Shown in pieces: positions 45,319 to 55,476 of a stretch of 64,000 nucleotides of DNA (positions within the stretch are counted from its first letter, which is position 1; every line of letters begins with the position of its first letter). Position numbers and translations under genes: made by a program. The DNA is from an uncultured Hyphomicrobiales bacterium. Its GTDB lineage: Bacteria; Pseudomonadota; Alphaproteobacteria; Rhizobiales; Beijerinckiaceae. The notes under the pieces were generated by a model. The model had not been told where the DNA came from and made no database searches. It saw nothing but the letters and a program-made list of their open reading frames with translations. The stretch lies in the NCBI GenBank assembly GCA_903824185.1, contig CAIJVU010000079.1, forward strand, positions 1-64,000, read 5' to 3'.

Positions 45319-47526
45319 ATGCCCGCTCCAATTCATCTCGCTGTTGACGGCATGACCTGTGCCGCCTGTGTTTCCCGTGTTGAAAAAGCATTGGGATCGA
45401 TTGCAGGCGTCAAAACCGTCTCTGTTAGCCTTGCCAGCCATTCTGCCCGCATCGAAGGCCAAACAAACGCGCATGCGTTGATCGAGGCGATCGAGAATGC
45501 GGGCTATGATGCCAAACTGTTGAAAACCAATCGTGAGAGCGAAAACAGCAAGCGGGCGATCCGCCGTGAGCGACAGGCGCGTTTTGCAGCCCTTGCCGGT
45601 TTGCTTTTGTGCCTGCCCTTTCTGGTGTCGATGGGCGTCATGGCTTTTGGCGGTCACTCTTTGCTGGCTCCGGCGCAAGAAGCCTTGCTGGCCAGCCTGC
45701 TGCAATTCGGACTTGGCATGCGCTTTTACAAAGGCGCGTTTAAAGCGCTGCGCGGTGGGGCAGCCAGCATGGATGTGCTGGTGGCATTGGGAACAACAGC
45801 GGCTTATGGATTGAGCTTTGTTCATTGGCAGATGAACAGCATGTCCCCCATGCAGGCCAGCCCCTCAATGGCCATGCCAGCCTTGTATTTTGAATCATCG
45901 AGCGTGGTGATCGGTTTTGTCTTGTTCGGCAAATGGCTTGAAGAACGCGCCTTGGCCGAAACAACCTCCGCGCTCAGAGCCTTGCAGGCCTTGCAACCGG
46001 ACGAGGCGCATCTCGTTGACTCGGATGGCACGGTCCATTGCGTGCCGACCGTCACTTTGCGCGAAGGCATGCAGGTTTTGGTGACATCCGGCGAACGGAT
46101 CCCCGCCGACGGGCATATCATCGAGGGCTTTGCCGATCTTGATGAAGCCATGGTCACGGGGGAAAGCCTGCCTGTCGCAAAAACCATGGGTGATCAGGTG
46201 ATCGGCGGCTCCATGAATACCAACGGGCGCTTGGTGATCAGACTGACCAGTCCGCCAGCGGACAGCGTGCTGGCCAAAATCATTGCCAGCATGGAAGCCG
46301 CGCAAGCCTCGAAAGCACCGGTACAAAAGCGCGTGGATCGCATCACGGAATTTTTTGTTCCGGCCATTATGATCATCGCACTGATCACATTAGCGGCATG
46401 GTTATTTTTAGGCGCAGATGGATCAACCGCCCTGTTACATGCAGTGTCTGTTTTAGTGATTGCCTGCCCCTGCGCCTTGGGTCTGGCCACGCCCACAGCC
46501 TTGATCGCTGGCACGGGGCTTGCGGCCCGCAACAGCGTGCTTTTGCGTGATGCTTCAGCCCTTGAAGCTCTCGCCAAAACACAGGTCGTGGTCTTTGATA
46601 AAACAGGCACACTGACAACCGGTGACATGGTAATCCAGGACGTGATTGTTTTGGGGGAAGGCGACCGCCAGACTATTTTACGCTATGCCGCCAGTCTCAA
46701 CGCCTCAAGCCCGCATCCGCTGGCGCGCGCACTCTCAGACGCATTCAAAACCCTTGAACCCGATGGCGTGTTGTTGCCGCTACAAGATTTCCAAGCCATT
46801 GCCGGCGCCGTCTGCGGGACCATCAAGGACAAGCGCTCTATTTTGGGCAATGAACGGGCATTGAAAGCGCAAGGCTTCGATTTATCCGCCTATGAGCAGC
46901 AAAGCCAATCTTTCTATGACAAGGGGTTGGGCCTTTCATGGCTGGGCGATCTGGACAGCAAAACCATCAAAGCGTTGATTGGCTTTGCCGATACTGTGCG
47001 GCCAAACGCGATTGATGCCGTTTCCATGCTCAGATCCATGGGCATAGACACGATCATGCTGACCGGTGACAGTCGGGCCGCCGCCAAGCGCAGTGCTGCC
47101 GTGCTTAACATTCAGGAAGTGATCGCCGAGGTCACGCCGCAACAAAAGGCCATGGCGATTGCCGAACTGCAAAAACGCGGCTTGATGGTGACGATGGTGG
47201 GCGACGGGCTTAATGATGCCCCTGCCTTGACAACAGCCCATTGCGGCATTGCCATGGCGCAAGGCACCGATATCGCCATGGAAGCCAGCGCCGTGACCCT
47301 GATGCAGGCCGATCCGCGCAAGGTCGCCACCGCCATTGTCATCGCCCGACGCATCGTCCACACCATCCAGCGCGGATTGTTTTTTGCCTTTATTTACAAT
47401 GTGATCGGAATTCCTTTGGCAGCTCTTGGCTATCTATCACCGCTGATGGCGGGCGGCGCCATGGCCCTGTCCAGTGTCAGCGTTGTCGGCAATGCTTTGA
47501 CACTGCGCCTCTTCAACACCAAATAG
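45319..47526 (+). CDS. copA: Copper-translocating P1B-type ATPase
   Basis: This 735-residue Cu(I) exporter has one N-terminal heavy-metal domain with GMTCAAC (Cys14, Cys17), eight membrane helices, TGES actuator motif, the CPC ion-binding motif in VIACPCALGLATP, phosphorylation site DKTGTLT, SSPHPLA and GDGLNDAPAL. It lies in the inner membrane. No CueR-like regulator or CopZ chaperone is adjacent. The start at 45319 lacks a strong Shine-Dalgarno sequence; the frame is open 35 codons further upstream. Confidence 0.93.
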   Translation: MPAPIHLAVDGMTCAACVSRVEKALGSIAGVKTVSVSLASHSARIEGQTNAHALIEAIENAGYDAKLLKTNRESENSKRAIRRERQARFAALAGLLLCLPFLVSMGVMAFGGHSLLAPAQEALLASLLQFGLGMRFYKGAFKALRGGAASMDVLVALGTTAAYGLSFVHWQMNSMSPMQASPSMAMPALYFESSSVVIGFVLFGKWLEERALAETTSALRALQALQPDEAHLVDSDGTVHCVPTVTLREGMQVLVTSGERIPADGHIIEGFADLDEAMVTGESLPVAKTMGDQVIGGSMNTNGRLVIRLTSPPADSVLAKIIASMEAAQASKAPVQKRVDRITEFFVPAIMIIALITLAAWLFLGADGSTALLHAVSVLVIACPCALGLATPTALIAGTGLAARNSVLLRDASALEALAKTQVVVFDKTGTLTTGDMVIQDVIVLGEGDRQTILRYAASLNASSPHPLARALSDAFKTLEPDGVLLPLQDFQAIAGAVCGTIKDKRSILGNERALKAQGFDLSAYEQQSQSFYDKGLGLSWLGDLDSKTIKALIGFADTVRPNAIDAVSMLRSMGIDTIMLTGDSRAAAKRSAAVLNIQEVIAEVTPQQKAMAIAELQKRGLMVTMVGDGLNDAPALTTAHCGIAMAQGTDIAMEASAVTLMQADPRKVATAIVIARRIVHTIQRGLFFAFIYNVIGIPLAALGYLSPLMAGGAMALSSVSVVGNALTLRLFNTK

Positions 47527-47623
47527 AGGCCAAATCCTCACACGCCATTGAGGGTTGCGGCCTCACAAAATGCTTAAACCATGAATTCTCTGCCTAGCCG
47601 TTTTGACAGGCATTCAGGGATAG

Positions 47624-47649
47624 GCCGTGCTGCCCTTCGACAGCACGGC
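47624..47649. terminator. Hairpin between convergent copA and the UxaA-family gene
   Basis: The inverted repeat gccgtgctg/cagcacggc, nine pairs with an eight-base loop, lies between two converging genes. The plus side is followed by ttgatttattt. It probably terminates copA and may serve both strands. Confidence 0.5.
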
Positions 47650-47663
47650 TTGATTTATTTGCC

Positions 47664-49196
47664 TTACATGGTCGCACCGACGGTCCATGGCACAAATTCG
47701 GCATCGCCATAACCAAGCTGTTCCGATTTGGAATGCTCGCCGGATGCGATCCGCAACAAGACATCGTAAATTTCTTTGCCTTTGTCTTGGATGGACACAC
47801 CATCGACAATATCACCGCAATTGATGTCCATATCGTCGATCATGCGTGTATAGATGTCGGTATTGGTTGCCAATTTGACCGAAGGGGTCGGCTTACAGCC
47901 ATAGGCTGAACCACGTCCCGTCGTGAAGGCCAGCACATTGGCACCGCCAGCAACCTGTCCGGTGGCCGCCACGGGATCATAGCCGGGCGTATCCATATAC
48001 ACAAAACCCTTGGCTGTGACTTGTTCGGCATAGTGATAGACCCCGGTCATGGTGCGCGTGCCGCCTTTGGCTGTCGCCCCCAATGACTTTTCCAAAATCG
48101 TCGTCAGACCACCGGCTTTATTGCCGGGCGAGGGATTGTTGTTCATTTCCATTTTGTTGCGGGCCGTATAGTCTTCCCACCACTTGATCATGCCGACCAT
48201 TTTTTCACCGATTTCACGGGTGGCCGCACGGCGGGTCAACAAATGTTCAGCCCCATAGATTTCAGGCGTTTCCGATAAAATTGCCGTGCCGCCGTGATGA
48301 ACCAAAAGGTCAACAGCCGCGCCCAAAGCGGGATTAGCGGTAATGCCGGAATACCCGTCCGATCCGCCGCATTGCAAAGCCAACATCAATTCGGACGCCG
48401 GAACCGTTTCACGCTTGGCTTGATTGGCGATTGGCAACATGGTCTTGATGGCCTCGACGCCTGCCGCCACGGTTTTTTTGGTGCCCCCGACCTCTTGAAT
48501 GGTCATGGTGCGGAACATGTTGCTTTCCGTGATCCCATAGGCCTCTTTCCAGCGAGAAATCTGGAAGCCTTCACAGCCCAATCCCACCATGACCACACCG
48601 GCCATGTTCGGATTGGTCGCATAGCCCCATTGGGTGCGTTTGAGAATATCATAGCCTTCCCCCTTCACATCCAATGCGCATCCGCCGCCATGCACCAGCG
48701 GGATCACACCATCGATATGGGGATAGTCTTTCAAAATGCCTGAGCGTTCGATCTCTTGGGCCATAAAACGGGCAACCGAGGCCGAGCAATTCACCGATGT
48801 CAGAATGCCGATATAATTGCGGGTGCCGACTTTGCCATTGGCGCGGCGAAAGCCCTCAAACGTGGCTTGCTGTGAAACAGGCAGGATGTCTTCCTGCTTG
48901 GCATCTTGTGCAAAGCAATAATCCCGCTCGAAATCGCGCATTCCGACATTATGTTCGTGCAACCACGTGCCGGGAACCACGTCTTTGCTGGCAAAACCGA
49001 TAATTTGGCCGAATTTGATGACGGGTTCATCGACAGCCAAGGGCTTGATCGCCATTTTATGGCCACGCGGCACACGGTCGATCGCGGTGACACCGTGAAC
49101 GCTGACCCCTTTATCAATCGTATCAACGGCCACAATAACGTTATCGGCTAAAGACAAATGGATCGTGCGCGGGGCGGACGAAGCAGAGGCGTGCAT
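47664..49196 (-). CDS. UxaA-family altronate/galactarate-type dehydratase
   Basis: This 510-residue sugar-acid dehydratase has an N-terminal SAF domain (residues 10-95) and a large GarD/UxaA catalytic domain with conserved cysteines (TSVNCSAS, GGGCAL, GLGCEGFQ, LQCGGSDGYSG). The family dehydrates aldonates or aldarates to 2-keto-3-deoxy acids using iron. The ATG has an aaggact site. It is divergent from an FAH-family gene, and the two could be consecutive steps (aldonate dehydration, then 2-keto-3-deoxy acid processing). The specific sugar acid is not determinable. Confidence 0.85.
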   Translation of the reverse strand: MHASASSAPRTIHLSLADNVIVAVDTIDKGVSVHGVTAIDRVPRGHKMAIKPLAVDEPVIKFGQIIGFASKDVVPGTWLHEHNVGMRDFERDYCFAQDAKQEDILPVSQQATFEGFRRANGKVGTRNYIGILTSVNCSASVARFMAQEIERSGILKDYPHIDGVIPLVHGGGCALDVKGEGYDILKRTQWGYATNPNMAGVVMVGLGCEGFQISRWKEAYGITESNMFRTMTIQEVGGTKKTVAAGVEAIKTMLPIANQAKRETVPASELMLALQCGGSDGYSGITANPALGAAVDLLVHHGGTAILSETPEIYGAEHLLTRRAATREIGEKMVGMIKWWEDYTARNKMEMNNNPSPGNKAGGLTTILEKSLGATAKGGTRTMTGVYHYAEQVTAKGFVYMDTPGYDPVAATGQVAGGANVLAFTTGRGSAYGCKPTPSVKLATNTDIYTRMIDDMDINCGDIVDGVSIQDKGKEIYDVLLRIASGEHSKSEQLGYGDAEFVPWTVGATM

Positions 49197-49409
49197 TTTT
49201 TGAAAGTCCTTGGGCTTGTGTTGCTATTTTTCTCAAGTTTAGAAATGATATATCAGCACCGCCTGACCAAAGATGCAATCCTCTTGGTTGCGGCAGCGAC
49301 AGCGCACACGGTCGAGCATGGCGTTGCCTTTCAAGCGCAAGGCGTGCCACTGTGGGCCGACACCATACAAACAGCAGATCAAACTGCAAGCCGATCATGA
49401 GGAAATGCC

Positions 49410-50603
49410 ATGGCTCTGACACCCGCGCACCCGATGAAACTAACGCCTGACAACACCTTGCCCGCCGACGGAACCAAAGGGGCCTTGGCCGGTCGGGTCT
49501 GGCGGCCTGATGTGGACGGACCTTCGGTTGTGGCGATTCGCGCAGACGGCGTCTTTGATCTTTCCCAAACATTTCCCACCATGCATGATTTGTGCGAGCA
49601 GCCTGATCCGGCGCAAGCCATGCGGGCCGCACAGGGTGAAAAGATCTGTGATCTTCAAGCTCTTTTGGCCAATACACCCGAAGAGGGCCGCGATCCGCAC
49701 AAGCCGTGGCTCTTGGCGCCGATTGATTTGCAAACCATCAAAGCCGCGGGCGTCACCTTTGCCATTTCCATGCTGGAGCGCGTTATTGAGGAAAAAGCCC
49801 GCGGTAACCCTTCGGCGGCAGCAACCATCCGCAAGGAGATAACCGGCCTTGTGGGCGATGATTTATCTAAATTGAAGCCCGGCTCGCCCGAAGCCATGCG
49901 GCTGAAAGAGGTGCTCATCAAACAAGGGGCGTGGAGCCAATATCTGGAAGTGGGCATTGGTCCCGATGCCGAAATTTTCACCAAAGCGCCCACCATGTCC
50001 GCTGTCGGCACCGGTTTTGATGCCGGTCTTCATCCCATGTCTAACTGGAACAATCCCGAACCCGAAGTGGTGCTGGTGATTGCCTCGGATGGTCGTATTG
50101 TCGGCGGCACACTCGGCAATGACGTGAATTTGCGCGATGTCGAAGGGCGGTCTGCTTTGTTGCTCGGCAAGGCCAAAGACAATAATGCCTCGGCCAGCAT
50201 TGGTCCGTTCATCCGCTTTTTTGATGCCACCTTTACCATCGACCAGATGCGCCGTTGTGTGCTGAGCCTGCGTGTCGACGGCCCCGAAGGCTATGTGATG
50301 AAGGGATCCTCACGGCTCGACCAGATCAGCCGCGATTATACCGATCTTGCGCAGCAAATGCTCAATGACAATCACCAATATCCCGACGGGGCTGTGCTTT
50401 ACACGGGCACTTTGTTTGCACCGATCGACGATCGCGACCATCCCGGTGAAGGCTTTACCCATAAAATCGGGGATATTGTGACCATCACCACGCCGGAGCT
50501 GGGCACGCTGGTGAACCGCATGAAGCGGTCGAATGACTGCGCGCCCTGGCGGTTCGGCATCAGCGATCTCATGCGTAATCTGAGCAAACGTCATTTGATC
50601 TGA
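49410..50603 (+). CDS. Fumarylacetoacetate hydrolase-family enzyme (2-keto-3-deoxy acid processing)
   Basis: The protein has 397 residues. The FAH domain occupies the C-terminal two thirds, with metal-binding YLEVGIGPDAEIFTK, NNPEPEVVLV, GNDVNLRDVEGRSALLLGK and a late GTLFAP. The long form with the N-terminal beta domain matches enzymes annotated as 2-keto-3-deoxy-arabonate dehydratase or 2,4-diketo-3-deoxy-fuconate hydrolase. Divergent from the UxaA-family dehydratase and followed by a LysE exporter 15 bases on. Shine-Dalgarno gaggaaat precedes the ATG. Confidence 0.83.
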   Translation: MALTPAHPMKLTPDNTLPADGTKGALAGRVWRPDVDGPSVVAIRADGVFDLSQTFPTMHDLCEQPDPAQAMRAAQGEKICDLQALLANTPEEGRDPHKPWLLAPIDLQTIKAAGVTFAISMLERVIEEKARGNPSAAATIRKEITGLVGDDLSKLKPGSPEAMRLKEVLIKQGAWSQYLEVGIGPDAEIFTKAPTMSAVGTGFDAGLHPMSNWNNPEPEVVLVIASDGRIVGGTLGNDVNLRDVEGRSALLLGKAKDNNASASIGPFIRFFDATFTIDQMRRCVLSLRVDGPEGYVMKGSSRLDQISRDYTDLAQQMLNDNHQYPDGAVLYTGTLFAPIDDRDHPGEGFTHKIGDIVTITTPELGTLVNRMKRSNDCAPWRFGISDLMRNLSKRHLI

Positions 50604-50618
50604 ACCGGAGCGAGGCCG

Positions 50619-51248
50619 ATGAGCGTCGAGATTTGGCTGGCTTTTGCTCTGGCCTCGGCCGTGCTGGTGCTCATTCCCGGGCCCACCGTCTTGCTGGTTG
50701 TCTCCTATGCGCTTGGCCAAGGCTGGCGCAGCGCCCTGCCCACCGCGGTCGGCGTGGCGCTCGGCGATTTCACCGCCATGACCCTGTCCATGCTGGGGCT
50801 GGGCGCGCTGCTGCAGACATCCGCCTTGCTCTATCTGATCCTGAAATGGGTGGGGGCGGCCTATTTGATCTGGCTGGGGATTGGCTTGTGGCGGGCGGGC
50901 GGCGCTTTGAACGTCACACCGCGGCACGAGAAAACACAGGCCCGCGCCATGCTGCTGCATGCGTGGTTGGTCACAGCGCTCAATCCGAAAAGCCTGACAT
51001 TTTTTATCGCTTTTCTGCCGCAATTCATGGATCAGGCGGGAGATTTCTGGCTTCAAATGCTGATTTTTGAAAGCACGTTTCTGGTCTTGGCCTTTGCCAA
51101 TGCGCTGTTTTACGCGCTCACAGCCAGTCGGGCGCGCGATCTGATCGGCTCTCCCAAAATCATCCGTCTCTTCAACCGCAGCGGCGGGGCCTTGCTGACG
51201 GCGGCCGGTCTGGCGGTTTTTTGGCAATCCCGCACGCTTTTGGACTAA
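50619..51248 (+). CDS. LysE/RhtB-family amino acid exporter
   Basis: This 209-residue inner-membrane protein has six hydrophobic segments. The N-terminal PGPTVLLVVSYALGQGWRS and central TALNPKSLTFFIAFLPQF are the family signatures. Export of lysine, threonine or homoserine is the usual role; its position beside lysine/pipecolate catabolic genes suggests a basic amino acid or intermediate. It ends six bases before the convergent oxidase gene. Confidence 0.88.
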   Translation: MSVEIWLAFALASAVLVLIPGPTVLLVVSYALGQGWRSALPTAVGVALGDFTAMTLSMLGLGALLQTSALLYLILKWVGAAYLIWLGIGLWRAGGALNVTPRHEKTQARAMLLHAWLVTALNPKSLTFFIAFLPQFMDQAGDFWLQMLIFESTFLVLAFANALFYALTASRARDLIGSPKIIRLFNRSGGALLTAAGLAVFWQSRTLLD

Positions 51249-51254
51249 CCCCCG

Positions 51255-52469
51255 TCAGATCACGCATTTTTCCAGCACCGGCCGCTGGGCGGCCAGCCGG
51301 TCAAAGCCAAGTTCGGACAGATCGAGACTGCGATAGGCGCCAAAAATCACATATTCCGCCAAACCGCGCCCGACCGCAGGACTTTGCTGCAAGCCATGGC
51401 CGGAAAAACCATTGGCCAGTAAAAACCCGTCCACACCGGTCACCGGCCCCAAAATGGCATTATGATCAAATAAATTCATGTCATAGGGGCCTGCCCATGC
51501 GCGTCCGGGACGAATCTCCTCAAAAGCGGGGATCCGATGCGCCAAAGCAGGCCAGAGACGGTCTTCGAACAGATGCGGATCGACCTCGAAATCATCATCG
51601 GCCATGGGCGGATCATCCGCCTCCGATTGTGGACCGATGCTGCCGATGAATAATTGCCCCGAAGCATCCGCATGGCCCTCGGGACGGCACCATGCGCCTG
51701 AGGGATCAATCAAAAGCGGCACATGGGCAAGCGGGGTTTTGCAATGGAAGGTGAAGACATAGCGCTTTTTGGGCACGACCGGAATGCTGACATCGGCCAT
51801 GGCGGCAACCTTCTGGCCTTGCGCCCCCGCCGCATTGATCACCATGCCGCAGCCGATCTTTGCCCCCGATGCCAGCCGGACCTCAGACACCGCCTGTCCG
51901 GTTTTTTGAAAGCCTACGACTTCATCTTGGATATAATGCACGCCGAGGGCGCGTGCTTTGCGGCGAAAAGCCTGCATCACGGCCCAGCCGTCAAACCAGC
52001 CTTCCCCCGTTCTCCCCCAAGTGCCGCAGTCCAGATCCTCGACACGAAGCCAAGGAAACTGCGCCGCAAGCTGTTGGCGGTCGAAAAGGGCGATATCGGC
52101 GCCTTCCCGCCGTTGAACCGCATGATTTTCAAGTAAAACGGACTTGCCCGCCTCACTCGCCAGATAGAGATAGCCCCCCTCATGCAGATCAATCGCAGGA
52201 CTATGCCCCTCAACCCCGAGATGAGTCCCGATCTGGCGTAAAAATTCAATCCCGAAAAGCGAGATCTTTATATTGATGGCGCTGGAATATTGCTGCCGGA
52301 TGGACGCGGCAGACAGAGCCGATGCAGCCCGCGCATAGGAGGGATCCTTTTCCACAACAACAACCGAACCGGAAAATTGCGGATGGGCCATGAGATGATA
52401 AGCGATGGAGGAGCCGATGGCAGCACCGCCCACAATCACAACATCGGCATTTTGAGGCAAATCGGTCAT
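51255..52469 (-). CDS. FAD-dependent amine/amino acid oxidase (DAO family, AmaA-like candidate)
   Basis: This 404-residue flavoprotein has an N-terminal dinucleotide motif VVIVGGAAIGSSIAYHL and the DAO C-terminal region DHNAILGPVTGVDGFLLANG, FSGHGLQQSPAVGRGLAE. The family includes sarcosine, glycine and pipecolate oxidases. Its divergent position next to a piperideine-6-carboxylate dehydrogenase gene makes L-pipecolate oxidase (AmaA) the best guess, but sequence alone does not prove it. Confidence 0.78.
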   Translation of the reverse strand: MTDLPQNADVVIVGGAAIGSSIAYHLMAHPQFSGSVVVVEKDPSYARAASALSAASIRQQYSSAINIKISLFGIEFLRQIGTHLGVEGHSPAIDLHEGGYLYLASEAGKSVLLENHAVQRREGADIALFDRQQLAAQFPWLRVEDLDCGTWGRTGEGWFDGWAVMQAFRRKARALGVHYIQDEVVGFQKTGQAVSEVRLASGAKIGCGMVINAAGAQGQKVAAMADVSIPVVPKKRYVFTFHCKTPLAHVPLLIDPSGAWCRPEGHADASGQLFIGSIGPQSEADDPPMADDDFEVDPHLFEDRLWPALAHRIPAFEEIRPGRAWAGPYDMNLFDHNAILGPVTGVDGFLLANGFSGHGLQQSPAVGRGLAEYVIFGAYRSLDLSELGFDRLAAQRPVLEKCVI

Positions 52470-52625
52470 TTCTATTCCAAAATGTCAGGAAGCTGCGCCG
52501 CGCCTTGCACCGAAACAGAAGAAATGGCCAATAATGATTGGCCCTTCTTGTCTGCAGCAGCACATTGGCTTAACTAACGGAACTATCATAAAAAACATTT
52601 CCCATGCAATTTCGGAGTCGTCCCC

Positions 52626-54149
52626 ATGCTGCCATCTCCGCGTGAACAAGCCCTGAGCCTTCTTGAAGCGCTTGGAGTCCCCCCCGCGCGGTTGGGTGCG
52701 CAGGGTCTTGCTGTTCATTCCCCGATTGATGGGGTCTTGATCACGCATGTGACAGAAACCAGCCCCGCCGAGGCCAGCGCGCTCATCAAACAGGCCCATG
52801 CGGCTTTTGTGCAATGGCGCAAAATCCCGGCTCCCCGGCGTGGTGAATTCGTCCGTTTGCTGGGCGAGGAATTGCGTCTGCACAAACAAACGCTTGGACA
52901 ATTGGTCACGCTGGAAGCCGGCAAGATCTTGTCTGAGGGGCTGGGCGAAGTGCAGGAGATGATCGATATTTGTGATTATGCGGTCGGCTTGTCGCGCCAA
53001 TTATTCGGCCTGACCATTGCCACCGAAAGACCCGATCACCGCATGATGGAAACATGGCATCCGCTGGGCGTCTGCGGTGTGATTTCGGCTTTTAATTTTC
53101 CGGTCGCTGTGTGGTCATGGAATGCCGCCATCGCATTGGTATGTGGCAATGCCGTGGTCTGGAAACCGTCGGAAAAAACACCGCTGACAGCGCTGGCCAC
53201 CCATGCCATTGCCGAACGGGCGGCCAAACGCTTTGGCGGTTTGCCCGAGGGATTGCTCAGCCTGTTGATCGGCGGTCGTGAACTGGGCGCCCTACTTGTC
53301 GAGGATGCGCATGTGCCGCTGGTTTCCGCCACTGGCTCAACCGCCATGGGACGTCAGGTCGGACCGAAACTGGCCGCCCGATTTGCCCGCGCCATTCTGG
53401 AACTGGGCGGCAATAATGCGGCCATCATCGCCCCCTCAGCCGATCTGGATCTGGCGTTGCGCGGCATCGCCTTTGCCGCCATCGGGACAGCCGGACAACG
53501 CTGCACCACGTTGCGCCGCTTGATCGTGCATGAAAGCATTTACGAGGCCTTTGTTTCGAAATTGCGGCGCGTCTACCAAACCGTCGCGATTGGTGATCCG
53601 CGTCAACCCGATGTCTTGGTTGGCCCGCTGATCGACGCCCCCGCCCGTGCACAGATGGACAAGGCCTTGAACGAGGCGCGGGCCATGGGGGCACAGGTGA
53701 CAGGCGGCACCCATGTGGACGTGCCTCATCTCAAGGGATGTTATGTCGCCCCCGCCCTTGTTGAAATGCCGCGGCATGACGGGCCGGTCTTGCATGAAAC
53801 ATTTGCCCCCATTCTTTATGTGATGCGTTATCAAAACTTCGAAGACGCCATCACGATGCAAAACAGCGTCGGCGCCGGACTGTCCTCCTCCTTATTCACC
53901 TTGGATATGCGGGAAGCCGAACGCTTTGTATCGGTGGAAGGGTCGGATTGCGGCATTGCCAATATCAATATCGGCCCTTCGGGCGCGGAAATCGGCGGCG
54001 CTTTCGGCGGCGAAAAAGAAACCGGCGGCGGCCGAGAAGCCGGATCCGATTCTTGGAAAGCCTATATGCGGCGCGCTACCAATACTGTCAATTACGGAAC
54101 GACATTACCACTGGCGCAAGGCGTCAGCTTCGATATAACAACCGACTGA
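52626..54149 (+). CDS. amaB: L-piperidine-6-carboxylate/aminoadipate semialdehyde dehydrogenase (ALDH7, AmaB-like)
   Basis: This 507-residue NAD-dependent aldehyde dehydrogenase of the ALDH7/antiquitin group oxidises L-2-aminoadipate 6-semialdehyde to 2-aminoadipate in lysine degradation. Catalytic Glu is in [10 protein letters not shown], catalytic Cys in [12 protein letters not shown], and the substrate-end motif [24 protein letters not shown] is ALDH7-specific. It starts 26 codons before the conserved PIDG segment. It is followed by gcdH after 25 bases, supporting a lysine-to-glutaryl-CoA route. Confidence 0.88.
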   Translation: MLPSPREQALSLLEALGVPPARLGAQGLAVHSPIDGVLITHVTETSPAEASALIKQAHAAFVQWRKIPAPRRGEFVRLLGEELRLHKQTLGQLVTLEAGKILSEGLGEVQEMIDICDYAVGLSRQLFGLTIATERPDHRMMETWHPLGVCGVISAFNFPVAVWSWNAAIALVCGNAVVWKPSEKTPLTALATHAIAERAAKRFGGLPEGLLSLLIGGRELGALLVEDAHVPLVSATGSTAMGRQVGPKLAARFARAILELGGNNAAIIAPSADLDLALRGIAFAAIGTAGQRCTTLRRLIVHESIYEAFVSKLRRVYQTVAIGDPRQPDVLVGPLIDAPARAQMDKALNEARAMGAQVTGGTHVDVPHLKGCYVAPALVEMPRHDGPVLHETFAPILYVMRYQNFEDAITMQNSVGAGLSSSLFTLDMREAERFVSVEGSDCGIANINIGPSGAEIGGAFGGEKETGGGREAGSDSWKAYMRRATNTVNYGTTLPLAQGVSFDITTD

Positions 54150-54174
54150 TAACAGATCTGAAGGAAGCACACTC

Positions 54175-55371
54175 ATGAGCAAAGAAAAAAAAGCGGCTCC
54201 ATTTCAATGGGACGATGCCTTTTTACTCGATGACCAACTGACCGAAGACGAACGCATGATCCGTGACACGGCCCGCGCCTATGCACAGGATAAATTGCAG
54301 CCGCGCGTTTTGCAAGCCTATGCCGAGGAAAAATCAGATCGCAGCATTTTCAACGAAATGGGAGAGCTTGGTCTGCTTGGCATTACCTTGCCGGAAAAAT
54401 ACGGCTGCGCGGGTGCAAGCTATGTGTCTTATGGCCTCGTGGCACGAGAGGTCGAACGCGTCGATTCCGGTTATCGTTCCATGATGAGCGTGCAGTCTTC
54501 GCTGGTGATGTATCCCATCCATGCCTATGGCACCGAAGAGCAGCGCATGAAATATTTGCCCAAGCTCGCAACAGGTGAATGGGTCGGATGTTTTGGCCTG
54601 ACAGAACCCGATGCAGGCTCTGATCCCGCCGGCATGCGCACGCGTGTCGAAAAAGTGGCCGACGGCTACAAAATAACCGGCTCCAAAATGTGGATCTCGA
54701 ATTCACCGATTGCCGATGTTTTTGTGATCTGGGCCAAGTCTGCGCCGCATGACAACGAGATCCGCGGCTTCATTCTGGATAAAGGCATGAAGGGTCTCTC
54801 TGCCCCCAAGATCGGTGGCAAGCTGTCCTTGCGGGCCTCGATCACCGGCGAAGTGGTGATGGATGGCGTGATTGTGCCTGAAGAAAACCTGCTGCCGAAT
54901 GTCTCCGGTTTGAAAGGTCCGTTCGGCTGCCTCAATCGGGCACGTTACGGGATTTCATGGGGTGTCATGGGCGCCGCGGAAGATTGCTATGCGCGGGCCC
55001 GTCAATATACGCTCGACCGCCATCAATTCGGCAAGCCTTTGGCCCAAACCCAATTGGTGCAAAAGAAACTCGCCGACATGGTCACGGAAATTTCACTCGG
55101 CCTGCAAGGTTCGCTGCGGGTAGGCCGGTTGTTTGATGACGGCAAGCTGGCGCCCGAAATGATTTCGATTGTCAAACGCAACAATTGCGGCAAGGCCCTC
55201 GACATTGCCCGTCAAGCCCGCGACATGCATGGCGGCAATGGTATTTCCGAGGAATATCATGTCATGCGCCACGCCCAGAATTTGGAAACGGTCAACACCT
55301 ATGAAGGCACGCATGACATCCATGCGCTGATCCTTGGCCGCGCCATCACGGGCCTGCAGGCTTTCTTTTAA
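54175..55371 (+). CDS. gcdH: Glutaryl-CoA dehydrogenase
   Basis: It oxidatively decarboxylates glutaryl-CoA to crotonyl-CoA, the end of lysine and tryptophan catabolism. The acyl-CoA dehydrogenase fold is clear ([32 protein letters not shown]), and the catalytic glutamate lies in [15 protein letters not shown], where the His after Thr-Glu-Gly-Thr is characteristic of Gcd[12 protein letters not shown] near the glutaryl-binding Arg supports the assignment. It is 398 residues long and lies in an operon with amaB. Confidence 0.93.
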   Translation: MSKEKKAAPFQWDDAFLLDDQLTEDERMIRDTARAYAQDKLQPRVLQAYAEEKSDRSIFNEMGELGLLGITLPEKYGCAGASYVSYGLVAREVERVDSGYRSMMSVQSSLVMYPIHAYGTEEQRMKYLPKLATGEWVGCFGLTEPDAGSDPAGMRTRVEKVADGYKITGSKMWISNSPIADVFVIWAKSAPHDNEIRGFILDKGMKGLSAPKIGGKLSLRASITGEVVMDGVIVPEENLLPNVSGLKGPFGCLNRARYGISWGVMGAAEDCYARARQYTLDRHQFGKPLAQTQLVQKKLADMVTEISLGLQGSLRVGRLFDDGKLAPEMISIVKRNNCGKALDIARQARDMHGGNGISEEYHVMRHAQNLETVNTYEGTHDIHALILGRAITGLQAFF

Positions 55372-55404
55372 GCGCGCGCCAGACGTCTTGGACGAGGGCT
55401 CACA

Positions 55405-55434
55405 CCCCAAGCGGTCTTCATCGGCTGCTTGGGG
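55405..55434 (+). promoter_or_regulatory. Stem-loop between gcdH and the ThDP enzyme gene
   Basis: The inverted repeat ccccaagc/gcttgggg encloses 14 bases in the 105-base gap after gcdH. No T run follows, so it is an intercistronic hairpin or a weak attenuator. Confidence 0.35.
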
Positions 55435-55476
55435 ATCAAGCCTCCCCCTTAAACTCTTTGGATAAGGATCAGCACG

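Noticed and set aside
49158-49400. Small plus-strand gene between the UxaA-family and FAH-family genes
   Set aside because: It overlaps the 5' end of the UxaA-family gene, has no ribosome-binding site and no recognisable product; it is most likely promoter sequence.
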